From assembly GCF_002894645.1 (NCBI RefSeq), contig NZ_NCQY01000009.1:65120-128369 (forward strand): DNA of 63,250 nt, given 5' to 3'. Under the pieces are notes generated by a model. It was not told the DNA's origin. It did not search any database and was given only the letters and a program-made list of their open reading frames with translations. Shown piece by piece: positions 35,497 through 43,448 of this stretch. This stretch comes from Salinibacter altiplanensis (GTDB taxonomy: Bacteria > Bacteroidota > Rhodothermia > Rhodothermales > Salinibacteraceae). The translations under genes and the position numbers were made by a program. Numbering within the stretch: the stretch's first letter is position 1; the number at the start of each line of letters is the position of its first letter.

Positions 35497-36492
35497 CTAC
35501 TCAAATACCTTTCGTCCCGATTCAAAATAATCCAGGTACCATTCCACAGTCTCCCGAACGCCCTCCTTCCAGTGCACCTGCGGCTCATACCCAAACACGT
35601 CCCGTGCTCGACTCACGTCCGGACACCGCCGGGAGACACTTCCGGCGTGAGACGGGCCCTTCTCGTACGTGCTATCGAATCCGGCGATGTCCCCAATGTA
35701 TCGGATGAGCGTCTCAATTGTAATCTCATCCCGATCATCTCCAATATGAAAGATCCGTCCTGGAGCACTGTCAGACGCCATCGCCTCCACAACGCCCCGG
35801 ACCGCATCGTCAATGTGACAGAAGGCGCGGGTCTGATCGTAGCCGTAGATCGTAAATGGGTCTTCCTCCTCATAAAACCGCTGCGCCACCTGTGGGATCA
35901 CGTGCTTAAACCCCATCCGCGGACCGTACACGTTGTGAAACCGGACGGTGATTTGATCGAAATCGTACGCCTCGGCGTAGTGTGCAAATCCCGACTCCCC
36001 CAGCATCTTCGTCACGGCATAGGTGAAGCGTGGTTGTTTGATGTCGGTAATACAGAGCGGCACGTCTTCCGGTGTGGGAATGTCGGCCCCGAATTCCTCA
36101 ACCGTCCCCGCGTACGTCTCGCTCGTCGAGGCAAACAGCACACGGGACACGTCGCTTTCACTGAGCCACTCCAGCGTGTTCAGCGTGATTGCCGTGTTAA
36201 TGCGCCACACCTCGTGCGGCATGTCTTCTGTATAGCCGACGCCGACCACTGCAGCGAGCGCGTACACGTGATCGTAGTCATCGGCAAGCTGGTCGAAGGT
36301 CCCCATCTCCGTCAAGTCTCCTTCGACCGTATTCACCCTCGGCGACTGGAGAAGTTCTTCAAGCTCCCGATCTCGTTTTCCGCGAAAGAAATTGTCGACG
36401 AGTGTAATCTCACAATTCCCATGATTAACGAGATGACGGGCAAGGTGGTATCCAATGAACCCGGCGCCACCAAGTAGAAGAACGCGGTTCAT
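35497..36492 (-). CDS. NAD-dependent epimerase/decarboxylase-type SDR
   Basis: 331 residues of the extended SDR family: VLLLGGAGFIGYHLARHL, LAAVVGVGYTE, catalytic STSETYAG, and YAVTK. The STSE form (Ser-Glu rather than Asp-Glu) resembles UDP-glucuronate decarboxylases and epimerases more than 4,6-dehydratases. It overlaps the dehydrogenase gene by 4 bp and precedes legC by 18 bp. It might therefore act after that dehydrogenase, or supply the keto sugar for the nonulosonate pathway. Confidence in the exact reaction is low. Confidence 0.75.
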   Translation of the reverse strand: MNRVLLLGGAGFIGYHLARHLVNHGNCEITLVDNFFRGKRDRELEELLQSPRVNTVEGDLTEMGTFDQLADDYDHVYALAAVVGVGYTEDMPHEVWRINTAITLNTLEWLSESDVSRVLFASTSETYAGTVEEFGADIPTPEDVPLCITDIKQPRFTYAVTKMLGESGFAHYAEAYDFDQITVRFHNVYGPRMGFKHVIPQVAQRFYEEEDPFTIYGYDQTRAFCHIDDAVRGVVEAMASDSAPGRIFHIGDDRDEITIETLIRYIGDIAGFDSTYEKGPSHAGSVSRRCPDVSRARDVFGYEPQVHWKEGVRETVEWYLDYFESGRKVFE

Positions 36493-38003
36493 GCAGATGT
36501 CGAACTTTCAGATGAGAGATCAAAAGAAGAGATCATAGTCTTGGATGTTGCCGTGCTTTCATTAAGATCCCCACGCCCGGTTACTTGAACCCAATGTCTA
36601 CTCTGCAGGGCCCCGATCTCTCCATCGCCCAGCACGCCCCAGGCGTCATGTACGAGAATAGAGCTCGGCAACGCGTGAAGAAGACGCTGTAGCTCTTCGT
36701 TTTCATCGTACGCCGAATGGGGAGTCGAGAGAACGACGGCATCGACTTCTTTCGTAATCACCTCCTCAAACTCCTGCCGTACGTTTCGTTCCCGTTCCTC
36801 CCAGTATTCAACGAAGGGATCGTGCAAACGAAGCGTCGCCCCGTCGTCCTGAAGTAGGTCATAGAGATATTCCACCGGTGAGTAGCGCGTGTCCCCTACA
36901 TCCTTCCGGTACGAGACCCCAAGGAGGGCAACAGTTTTCCCCTCGATCTCGCCCCCAAACGCTTCTCGAATCCGCCCATACGTGTACTCCGGCATACGAT
37001 CATTGATCTGGACGGCCTGCTCACTCTCAAGGAGGCGTGCGGAATCATCTTCCTGAGACTTGGATCGTGCCCATGAAGCCAGCAGCGGATCTTTTGTCAA
37101 ACAATATCCTCCGACCCCAAGTCCCGGCAACATGAGATTTTGATGGGTGGGCCGTTTTCGGATCGCTTCCACAACCTCGTAAAGATTGACCCCGAGCTCC
37201 TCCGCAAACTCCGTCCATTCCTGAACGAAGGCAATGTTCATCGCCCGATACGAATTTTCGAGCACCTTCGTCATCTCCGAGGCTGTTGTGCTCCCAAGCC
37301 GCGTCAGCGGGTACTCATCGGTGTAAATAATCGACTTCAGGAAGTCGCGCGTTGCATCTGCACTTTCCTCATCTATGCCCGAATAGACACGATAGAAATT
37401 GCGAATTGAATCCACGTAATCCGGTCCCGGCATGACGCGCTCGAACGAATGACCAAGCCGGTAGTCTTTCGGAAGTCCTCGTTTTTCGAATGCCTCGTCG
37501 AAAATCGGCTTGACGACATCGCGGCACGTGCCTGGTGGAACCGTTGTCTCCACAATCATGAGCACATTCTGCTTGCATCGCTCGGCAATCGTGCGGCAGG
37601 CCGCCTCAAAGGGCGCAAGATCGACGTCGTACCCCTCCAGTTTTCGGTCCGGCGTCGTTTCCTTCTGTACGTCCAGATTTACGTCAATTACGACGACATC
37701 CGCGACCTCGTAGGCACTATCATCACAGGTGGCAAGGAAATTTCCCTGCTCCAGCGCCTGCTCGTGGAGTTCGTCCACAGTCGGGTCCGCAGACTCGATC
37801 GGGAAGACGCCTTGGTTCAGCGCCTCTACCTTTCGCCGTCCTTCCTCAGTCGGGAGGTCTACCCCAATTACCGTATAGTCTTCGTGGGACGCATTGGCCA
37901 CCACCAGGGCCATGACGGCCCCGACGAACCCAAGCCCCTGAACTACCACCACGTCGCGGTTGGGTTGATTGAACAGAAATTGATTGAGGTCTCGCTCATT
38001 CAT
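36489..38003 (-). CDS. Nucleotide-sugar dehydrogenase (UDP-glucose/GlcNAc 6-dehydrogenase family)
   Basis: 504 residues. The NAD-binding motif is QGLGFVGAVMALV near residue 22. The catalytic Cys is in PGLGVGGYCLTKDP (near 300), the C-terminal domain has VALLGVSYRKDVGDTRYSP and the ETTVPPGT region is present. It oxidises C6 of an NDP-sugar to a uronic acid. It is longer than typical 420-460-residue members, with an N-terminal extension and a C-terminal Ser-rich tail. The substrate is unknown, and it is distinct from the second dehydrogenase at 42-43.4 kb. Confidence 0.85.
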   Translation of the reverse strand: MNERDLNQFLFNQPNRDVVVVQGLGFVGAVMALVVANASHEDYTVIGVDLPTEEGRRKVEALNQGVFPIESADPTVDELHEQALEQGNFLATCDDSAYEVADVVVIDVNLDVQKETTPDRKLEGYDVDLAPFEAACRTIAERCKQNVLMIVETTVPPGTCRDVVKPIFDEAFEKRGLPKDYRLGHSFERVMPGPDYVDSIRNFYRVYSGIDEESADATRDFLKSIIYTDEYPLTRLGSTTASEMTKVLENSYRAMNIAFVQEWTEFAEELGVNLYEVVEAIRKRPTHQNLMLPGLGVGGYCLTKDPLLASWARSKSQEDDSARLLESEQAVQINDRMPEYTYGRIREAFGGEIEGKTVALLGVSYRKDVGDTRYSPVEYLYDLLQDDGATLRLHDPFVEYWEERERNVRQEFEEVITKEVDAVVLSTPHSAYDENEELQRLLHALPSSILVHDAWGVLGDGEIGALQSRHWVQVTGRGDLNESTATSKTMISSFDLSSESSTSA

Positions 38004-38298
38004 CTATTCCTTCAAATTTGTTAGGTAACTTTTGAAAACTATATTTTTTCTAATCTATTAACATCATTTTTAGTTGCCTATTCTCAAAAGACATCAATTT
38101 TATCCCAAACAATACCTTTATAGGTCAAAGAGCTCCCCGTCTAAGGCCAAATATCGGATGAAAATCCACCTGTCTTTCCTCTACTGAAGGCAGATTCCGA
38201 TCAGGGTCGAACCAAGTAAGTTTACAAGTCTCGGGCACACAATAAGCACTGGATACTACCACACGAGAGAACTCAAAATTGGAGAACCTAAGTTTCGA

Positions 38299-40104
38299 TT
38301 ACGAAAACGCCATTGACTGAAACTTTGAGTGGTTTTCTGCTAACTCATTGTATTTTCCCTCACCTACTTTCCGACCTTTCTCCAACATTATGATGCTATC
38401 GGCGCGCTTTACTGTACTTAACCGATGAGCTATCATGATCATTGTGTGGTCATCTTCAAGTTCATAAATCGCCTCCATTACACTGGCTTCTGTGTCTTGA
38501 TCCAGTGCACTCGTAGCCTCATCAAAGACAAGTACAGAGGGCCTATGATACAATGCTCGGGCAATTCCGATCCGTTGTTGCTGACCTCCGGAAAGTTTCA
38601 CTCCCCGCTCACCCACGATTGTTTTCCACCCCTTCAGTAGTTCTTCGGTAATAAAGTCATGAATTTGCGCCCTCCGCGCAGCGCGCACCACAGCATTCAT
38701 ATCGATCTCGTCTTCTGGTACACCAAATGCGATATTTTGAGCTACGGTATTATCAGACAGGTACATCTGCTGCGGTACATAACCGATGTCCCTCTGCCAT
38801 CTGGGAATATTTTTGCCTCGGAGGGGCATACCATCCACCGATATTGTTCCTTCCTGTGGGCACAGGAGACCCAGAATTAGGTCGACTGCAGTAGTTTTAC
38901 CAGAACCCGTCTTTCCCACGAAGCCAACTGTACTACACGCAGGAACCTCCAGAAACAGATCGTTGATCGCAGGACTATCGGCTCCTGGATAAGAGAAAGT
39001 GACACCTTCCATCACCAGCTCTTCGTCCAGAGATAGCGACTGGTTTATGGATTCAGACTCTCCATTCAATGAGGAATAGTTCCGTCCTTCCACTCGCTGC
39101 TGAAAGCCATCACTAATTTTCTTCAGAGCAGCACTGTTAAAGCGAGCACTAGCAAGTCCTCTAAAGGCCTTTTGTAAAGCAGGCATCATCCGATACCCCG
39201 CAAATGCATAGAGCCCTAGAATTGGTATTACTTGTCTAAAGTCATCTTTTACTAATATCAAGTATATAGCTATCAAAATAATACCACCAAAGGCAATGGC
39301 CTCAAGGATATACCGAGGGGCTTTTTTTATAATCTCATACTTCGATTGCACACGGGCATACCACTTTGTTGGTCTGTCATACCTTTCGAGAAAAGACTCT
39401 TCTTTTCCTCGTATTTTTACTTCTTTTATTCCCCCAAATGCCTCATCTATAAACTGATAGCGTTTTGCATTGGCCTCCACGCGCCCACTTCCAGCTCGGT
39501 CGAGTCGATCCCGTACGACGCGATACATGGCCGCATATCCAACTCCAAGAATAGTAGCAATCATGAGGGCCACGACCGGATCAACAAAAAATAAGAAGGC
39601 GATAATCGCGAGCGCGGCGATCGCCTTCGCCCCGCCCTGCATAGCGGGTCTTAACATCCGGTTCGCCACTTCCCTTACGTCGTCCAAAATATTCTTCCCA
39701 AGTTCCGCACTATTGCGTGAAAGAAAGAATTCATAGGGCTGGTAAAGGTAGCTGGACAGAAGTCGTCGCGAGAGATTACGATTAAATGTCCAAACGTAAC
39801 GGTACACTGCCCACGTTGTGAGGATGATAAATACGTTGCTCACGATAAGCGCCATAAGAGCCCCAAAACCCAACGCAATAAGAAAGGTATTAGTATCCGT
39901 AAATCCGACAGTCTTGTATACCCATCTCAGATATGTATTTTCGTGCACGCTCGATGGATCGGTTGCCACCGAAAGAAACGGCATGATGGATGCTACGCTC
40001 ACCACCTCTAAACCTGCCATGACGACGACGGCACAAAAGAGCAAGTACAGTTTTCGTCGTTCACGGGTGGTAAGAAGATTTATAAGTATTTTTATTGTTT
40101 TCAT
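38299..40104 (-). CDS. ABC transporter, fused permease/ATPase, PglK-like flippase
   Basis: 601 residues. Six membrane helices in the first ~320 residues form an exporter-type transmembrane domain. The ATPase has Walker A GFVGKTGSGKTTAVDL, Q-loop YVPQQMYLSDNTVAQNI, signature KLSGGQQQRIGIARAL and Walker B VLVFDEATSALD. The arrangement matches PglK, which flips lipid-linked oligosaccharide. There is no Wzx in the window, so it probably moves the repeat unit to the periplasm for Wzy. The flanking spacers (38004-38298 and 40105-40298) are AT-rich. Confidence 0.85.
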   Translation of the reverse strand: MKTIKILINLLTTRERRKLYLLFCAVVVMAGLEVVSVASIMPFLSVATDPSSVHENTYLRWVYKTVGFTDTNTFLIALGFGALMALIVSNVFIILTTWAVYRYVWTFNRNLSRRLLSSYLYQPYEFFLSRNSAELGKNILDDVREVANRMLRPAMQGGAKAIAALAIIAFLFFVDPVVALMIATILGVGYAAMYRVVRDRLDRAGSGRVEANAKRYQFIDEAFGGIKEVKIRGKEESFLERYDRPTKWYARVQSKYEIIKKAPRYILEAIAFGGIILIAIYLILVKDDFRQVIPILGLYAFAGYRMMPALQKAFRGLASARFNSAALKKISDGFQQRVEGRNYSSLNGESESINQSLSLDEELVMEGVTFSYPGADSPAINDLFLEVPACSTVGFVGKTGSGKTTAVDLILGLLCPQEGTISVDGMPLRGKNIPRWQRDIGYVPQQMYLSDNTVAQNIAFGVPEDEIDMNAVVRAARRAQIHDFITEELLKGWKTIVGERGVKLSGGQQQRIGIARALYHRPSVLVFDEATSALDQDTEASVMEAIYELEDDHTMIMIAHRLSTVKRADSIIMLEKGRKVGEGKYNELAENHSKFQSMAFS

Positions 40105-40298
40105 ACTACATGTTTTATATCAATGGTTTTTATTTTTTGACTATAAACCTAATGTAGTTTATACTGTTTCATTTGATTTATTTTTTCATATAATACATAA
40201 CTATCGAGTCAATTTTGCACCGTCGCTGAGAGTTTATTACATTTTTTAACGTTTTTATACAATTCAGATACGTAAATACGATTACATTTTACGTAGAA

Positions 40299-41570
40299 CT
40301 ACATCGACTTGTGCTTCTGCCAACGAGTTGGAATCAGGCGGTTACGAATTTCGTCAAGCTTTTCCTGCTCTTCGTCGTCATCTTTCACTTGTTCGAGGGA
40401 TTCCGATCCAAATGAAATTCCCATCCCGAGGATACCGCCGAGAAGAAGACTCATTAACACGACAAGTGTTCGATCAGGCGCACTCGGCTCTGTAGGCGGC
40501 ACTGGCTCTTCAACGACCGTGACCACAGGCTGCCGCCGCTGCAGGTCAAGCCGCGTCTGCGTGTGCTGACTCTGGAGTTCACTATAGAGCTGTTCCTTGA
40601 AGCTCACCTGCCGCTGCAGGCGATCGCGTCGGAACTGCAGCGTGGCCGTCGTCGGATTCTGGTTCCGTTCTAAAAACTGTGCCAATCGGTCCTCCACATT
40701 TTCCAGCTCCTGCTCAGCTTCTTCGAACCGTCCCTTCACGAAACGGAGTCGCTCGCGCACCTTCTCCGTACGAATCGCCCGGACTCGCTTCTTGAAGTGA
40801 TCAAGAAAACTTTCCGCAAGCTCCGAAGCGAGCAAAGATCCGCCAGCAGTCACAGAAATCGTCATTAGGCCTGTCTCCTTGTCAACCGATGCCGAAACTT
40901 TTTCAACAATGGATTCCAGGGCTTCGTCTTCTTCTTCACTCGGAATCACCGGCGCACCGGCGTCTGTCGTTCCGGCCGGAACCGGTGGTCCCGAAATAAT
41001 CTCTCCCAAGTTCTTCTTGAGGGTCAACGGCAGAAAAAGCGTGTATTTCAGCATGATTCCTAAGGGACCGGGCGGCCGATTCACGTACTCAACATATGTC
41101 ATCGGCCGCTCGGCGTCCGGAAAGCGGAAGGTATCCCGCACCACTGCCTGCCGCACCTCATGGCTCTTCAGCACATCGGGGTAGGCCTGTGGCGTAAGGC
41201 CGCCAGCCGCCCCGCCGAGGCTAATGCCCAGTCCGGAGAGGGCACCGCCTCCAATTCCTCCGGGGAGTCCCCCCGGTAATTCCCCACCCTTCTGCTGCGC
41301 CTCACGCACTACCCGCACCTCCGAAGTAAACTCTTCCGGCGCCAGCAGCGCGTACGTGATGCCCAGCAGCATGAAGACGAGCGTCGTCCGCACGATGAGC
41401 GTTTTTTTGCGGGCCAGGACGAGCAGGATGTCCAGCAGGAACACCTCGTCCTCTCTGGCCGGTGGACCGGCTTCTGGTCCATAGCCGGGCCCTTCCGCCC
41501 CCGGCGCCCCGTTGCCGGACGGTGGATCGGCGGGGCCGTCGGAATGGTTTTGACTCCCGGCTTCACTCAT
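40299..41570 (-). CDS. Wzz-like chain-length determinant / co-polymerase
   Basis: 423 residues. It has an N-terminal Pro/Gly-rich cytoplasmic tail (~45 residues), a first membrane helix (VRTTLVFMLLGITYALL), a large periplasmic part with a coiled coil (about 270-330: FVKGRFEEAEQELENVEDRL) and a second helix (RTLVVLMSLLLGGILGMGISF) near the end. This is the Wzz/PCP layout and controls polymer length. A Gly-rich insert (GELPGGLPGGIGGGALSGLG) near 95-120 is unusual. No Wzc kinase domain is attached. Confidence 0.85.
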   Translation of the reverse strand: MSEAGSQNHSDGPADPPSGNGAPGAEGPGYGPEAGPPAREDEVFLLDILLVLARKKTLIVRTTLVFMLLGITYALLAPEEFTSEVRVVREAQQKGGELPGGLPGGIGGGALSGLGISLGGAAGGLTPQAYPDVLKSHEVRQAVVRDTFRFPDAERPMTYVEYVNRPPGPLGIMLKYTLFLPLTLKKNLGEIISGPPVPAGTTDAGAPVIPSEEEDEALESIVEKVSASVDKETGLMTISVTAGGSLLASELAESFLDHFKKRVRAIRTEKVRERLRFVKGRFEEAEQELENVEDRLAQFLERNQNPTTATLQFRRDRLQRQVSFKEQLYSELQSQHTQTRLDLQRRQPVVTVVEEPVPPTEPSAPDRTLVVLMSLLLGGILGMGISFGSESLEQVKDDDEEQEKLDEIRNRLIPTRWQKHKSM

Positions 41571-42003
41571 AGAAAGCGCGGTTCAGGGATGAATCAGAGG
41601 GCAAATGCTTCAGGGCTCAGGAGATTTCTAACGGCCGCCCGGAGACGTTCACGTCCAATTCAAACTGCACATTGTCTTGTGAGACCTCAGACGCATCAAG
41701 CACCTCAAGCCCAATTAGCTCATCCTCCGGACCGAAAGCGGATCGCCTTGAAGCATGGCACGAAGTACAGCGGCCTTAGAGTCATCGGTCACGTTGACTG
41801 GCTCCATCTCTACAGTATTTGTCGACTGTGCTCGTCCAGTACACGGTGTGGAAAATTCATTTCCCCCTGAACGGTAGGGACTCAAATTTATCCCAGACCC
41901 CGCCGCCGTTGAGCGACCTCCGCGTCTCCGTGTCCCGGTAGGATCTGCTTGGGATGCCTCACTGCTCCCTCGCGTCCCCCTCACACCCCCCACACCACCG
42001 TCC
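41571..42003. other. Spacer with a degraded DUF2283-like remnant
   Basis: About 430 bases. The only coding-like sequence is a minus-strand piece (about 41617-41745) reading FGPEDELIGLEVLDASEVSQ, then ELDVNVSGRPLEIS and a stop. It resembles the end of DUF2283 proteins. Its upstream part is in another frame, so it is broken. Nothing else was seen. Confidence 0.45.
41617..41745 (-). pseudogene. C-terminal remnant of a DUF2283-like small protein
   Basis: The GLEVLDAS motif is the DUF2283 hallmark (often GIEILDAS). The fragment has no start codon in frame. The neighbouring frame upstream (EPVNVTDDSKAAVLRAML) may be the frameshifted N-terminal part. Such proteins are often near toxin-antitoxin or mobile regions; the role is unknown. 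Confidence 0.4.
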
Positions 42004-43395
42004 TCATCCTGCCCCCAGCAGCGTAATCTTCTCGCGGAGCACCGGGTCGGTCACAGCATCGAGGGCATTTCGCGTGTCCACGACGGCCGGGGCGTGCTCC
42101 ACGACGAGGTGCGGGTCCATCGCGTCGTGATCGGTCACGACGACAGCCACCTCGTGCCGCTGGAGCGTCTCCGGCGTCAGCTCGACCGACGGCACCTCGT
42201 CGACCCTTCCATTCGCCCCGGTCGGTACCTGAAAGGCGTCCACGTGCGGGTCGTGGTACCGGACGTCCCCCACGCCCTTCTCGTGGAGGAGCCGGATAAT
42301 CTTTTCAGCGGGCGCGTGGCGCGTGTCGCTCACGTTGCCCTTGAAGGCCACGCCCAGCACCAGCACCTCCGCGTCCTGCAGCCGCACCGGCTGCCGCGCC
42401 AGGGCCTCCACCACCGAGTCGACCACGGCCGCCGGCATCTCCTCGTTGATGCGGGCCGAGAGAGTGATGAAGCTCGTCTCGAAGTCATGCTTCTCGGCCA
42501 GCCACGAGAGGTAGTGCGGGTCGATCGGGATGCAGTGTCCCCCCACGCCCGGCCCCGGATAGAACGGCATGAAGCCGAACGGCTTCGTCGCGGCCGCCTC
42601 CACCACTTCCCACATGGACACGTCGCCCATCCGCTCGCAGAGCTGGGCGAGCTCGTTGACCAGGGCGATGTTGACCGAGCGGAAGATGTTCTCCAGCAGC
42701 TTTTCCATCTCGGCCACCTTCGGGCCGGAGACCGTGTGCACCTCGGCGATGATCTGCTCCAGGGCCTGCCGGGCCACGTCGGTGCCGGTCTCCGTCATCC
42801 CCCCCGCCACGATGGGCGTACTGGCGGTCGTGTACTCCTCATTGCCAGGGTCGATTCGCTCGGGGCTGAAAGCCAAAAAGACATCCTCGCCCAACGTGAG
42901 ACCGTCGGGGCCCTCCTCCCGCAGAATCGGCGCGACGACCTCCTCGGTCGTGCCCGGGTACGTCGTGCTCTTCAGCACCACGAGCTGGCCGGGCCGCAGG
43001 TGCGGAGCAATCGAGCGGGTCGCGGCCTCGATGTAGGTGGGATCCGGCTCGTTCGTTTCCGTCACGGGCGTCGGCACGCAGAGAAACCACACGTCGATCT
43101 CACCGCCCTCTTCGTAGTGGGGCGTGGCCCGCAGCCGCCCCATCTCCACGAGCCCCTCGATCGCCTCGTCGTCGAGGTCCTCTATGTAGTTGTCGCCCGC
43201 ATTGAGGCGCCGGACGCGGTCTTCATCCAGGTCAATGCCCCGCGTCTCGAAGCCTTGCGCGGCGTACTCGGCCGCCAGGGGCAGCCCCACATACCCCAGA
43301 CCGACGACACCGACGGTCGCCGTGGTCGTGTCCAGGCGGCGGCGCAACTCGGCCGCAGCGTCGGTCGTGTCGGGGGCAGAAACAGTCTCGGGCAT
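42004..43395 (-). CDS. UDP-N-acetylhexosamine 6-dehydrogenase (WbpA/TviB-like)
   Basis: 463 residues. The NAD motif is GVVGLGYVGLPLAAEYA (near residue 28). Also seen are VLKSTTYPGTTEEV and FSPERIDPGNEEYTT. The catalytic Cys is in GPGVGGHCIPIDPHYLSW (near 280), and VLVLGVAFKGNVSDTRHAPA lies in the C-terminal domain. The wording matches WbpA/TviB enzymes that oxidise UDP-GlcNAc to its uronic acid. It precedes the Wzz-like gene and follows the WecA-like fusion gene on the same strand, in the export and assembly half of the cluster. Confidence 0.88.
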   Translation of the reverse strand: MPETVSAPDTTDAAAELRRRLDTTTATVGVVGLGYVGLPLAAEYAAQGFETRGIDLDEDRVRRLNAGDNYIEDLDDEAIEGLVEMGRLRATPHYEEGGEIDVWFLCVPTPVTETNEPDPTYIEAATRSIAPHLRPGQLVVLKSTTYPGTTEEVVAPILREEGPDGLTLGEDVFLAFSPERIDPGNEEYTTASTPIVAGGMTETGTDVARQALEQIIAEVHTVSGPKVAEMEKLLENIFRSVNIALVNELAQLCERMGDVSMWEVVEAAATKPFGFMPFYPGPGVGGHCIPIDPHYLSWLAEKHDFETSFITLSARINEEMPAAVVDSVVEALARQPVRLQDAEVLVLGVAFKGNVSDTRHAPAEKIIRLLHEKGVGDVRYHDPHVDAFQVPTGANGRVDEVPSVELTPETLQRHEVAVVVTDHDAMDPHLVVEHAPAVVDTRNALDAVTDPVLREKITLLGAG

Positions 43396-43448
43396 GCGAG
43401 TGATGCATCAAGGGAAAGCAATGCAAGAAGTGCCGCGGCGACCACGGG

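Noticed and set aside
35497-36492. Assignment of this SDR as LegB, the dehydratase of the legionaminic pathway
   Set aside because: The active site has STSE rather than the Asp-Glu form of dehydratases, so only a general SDR call is supported.
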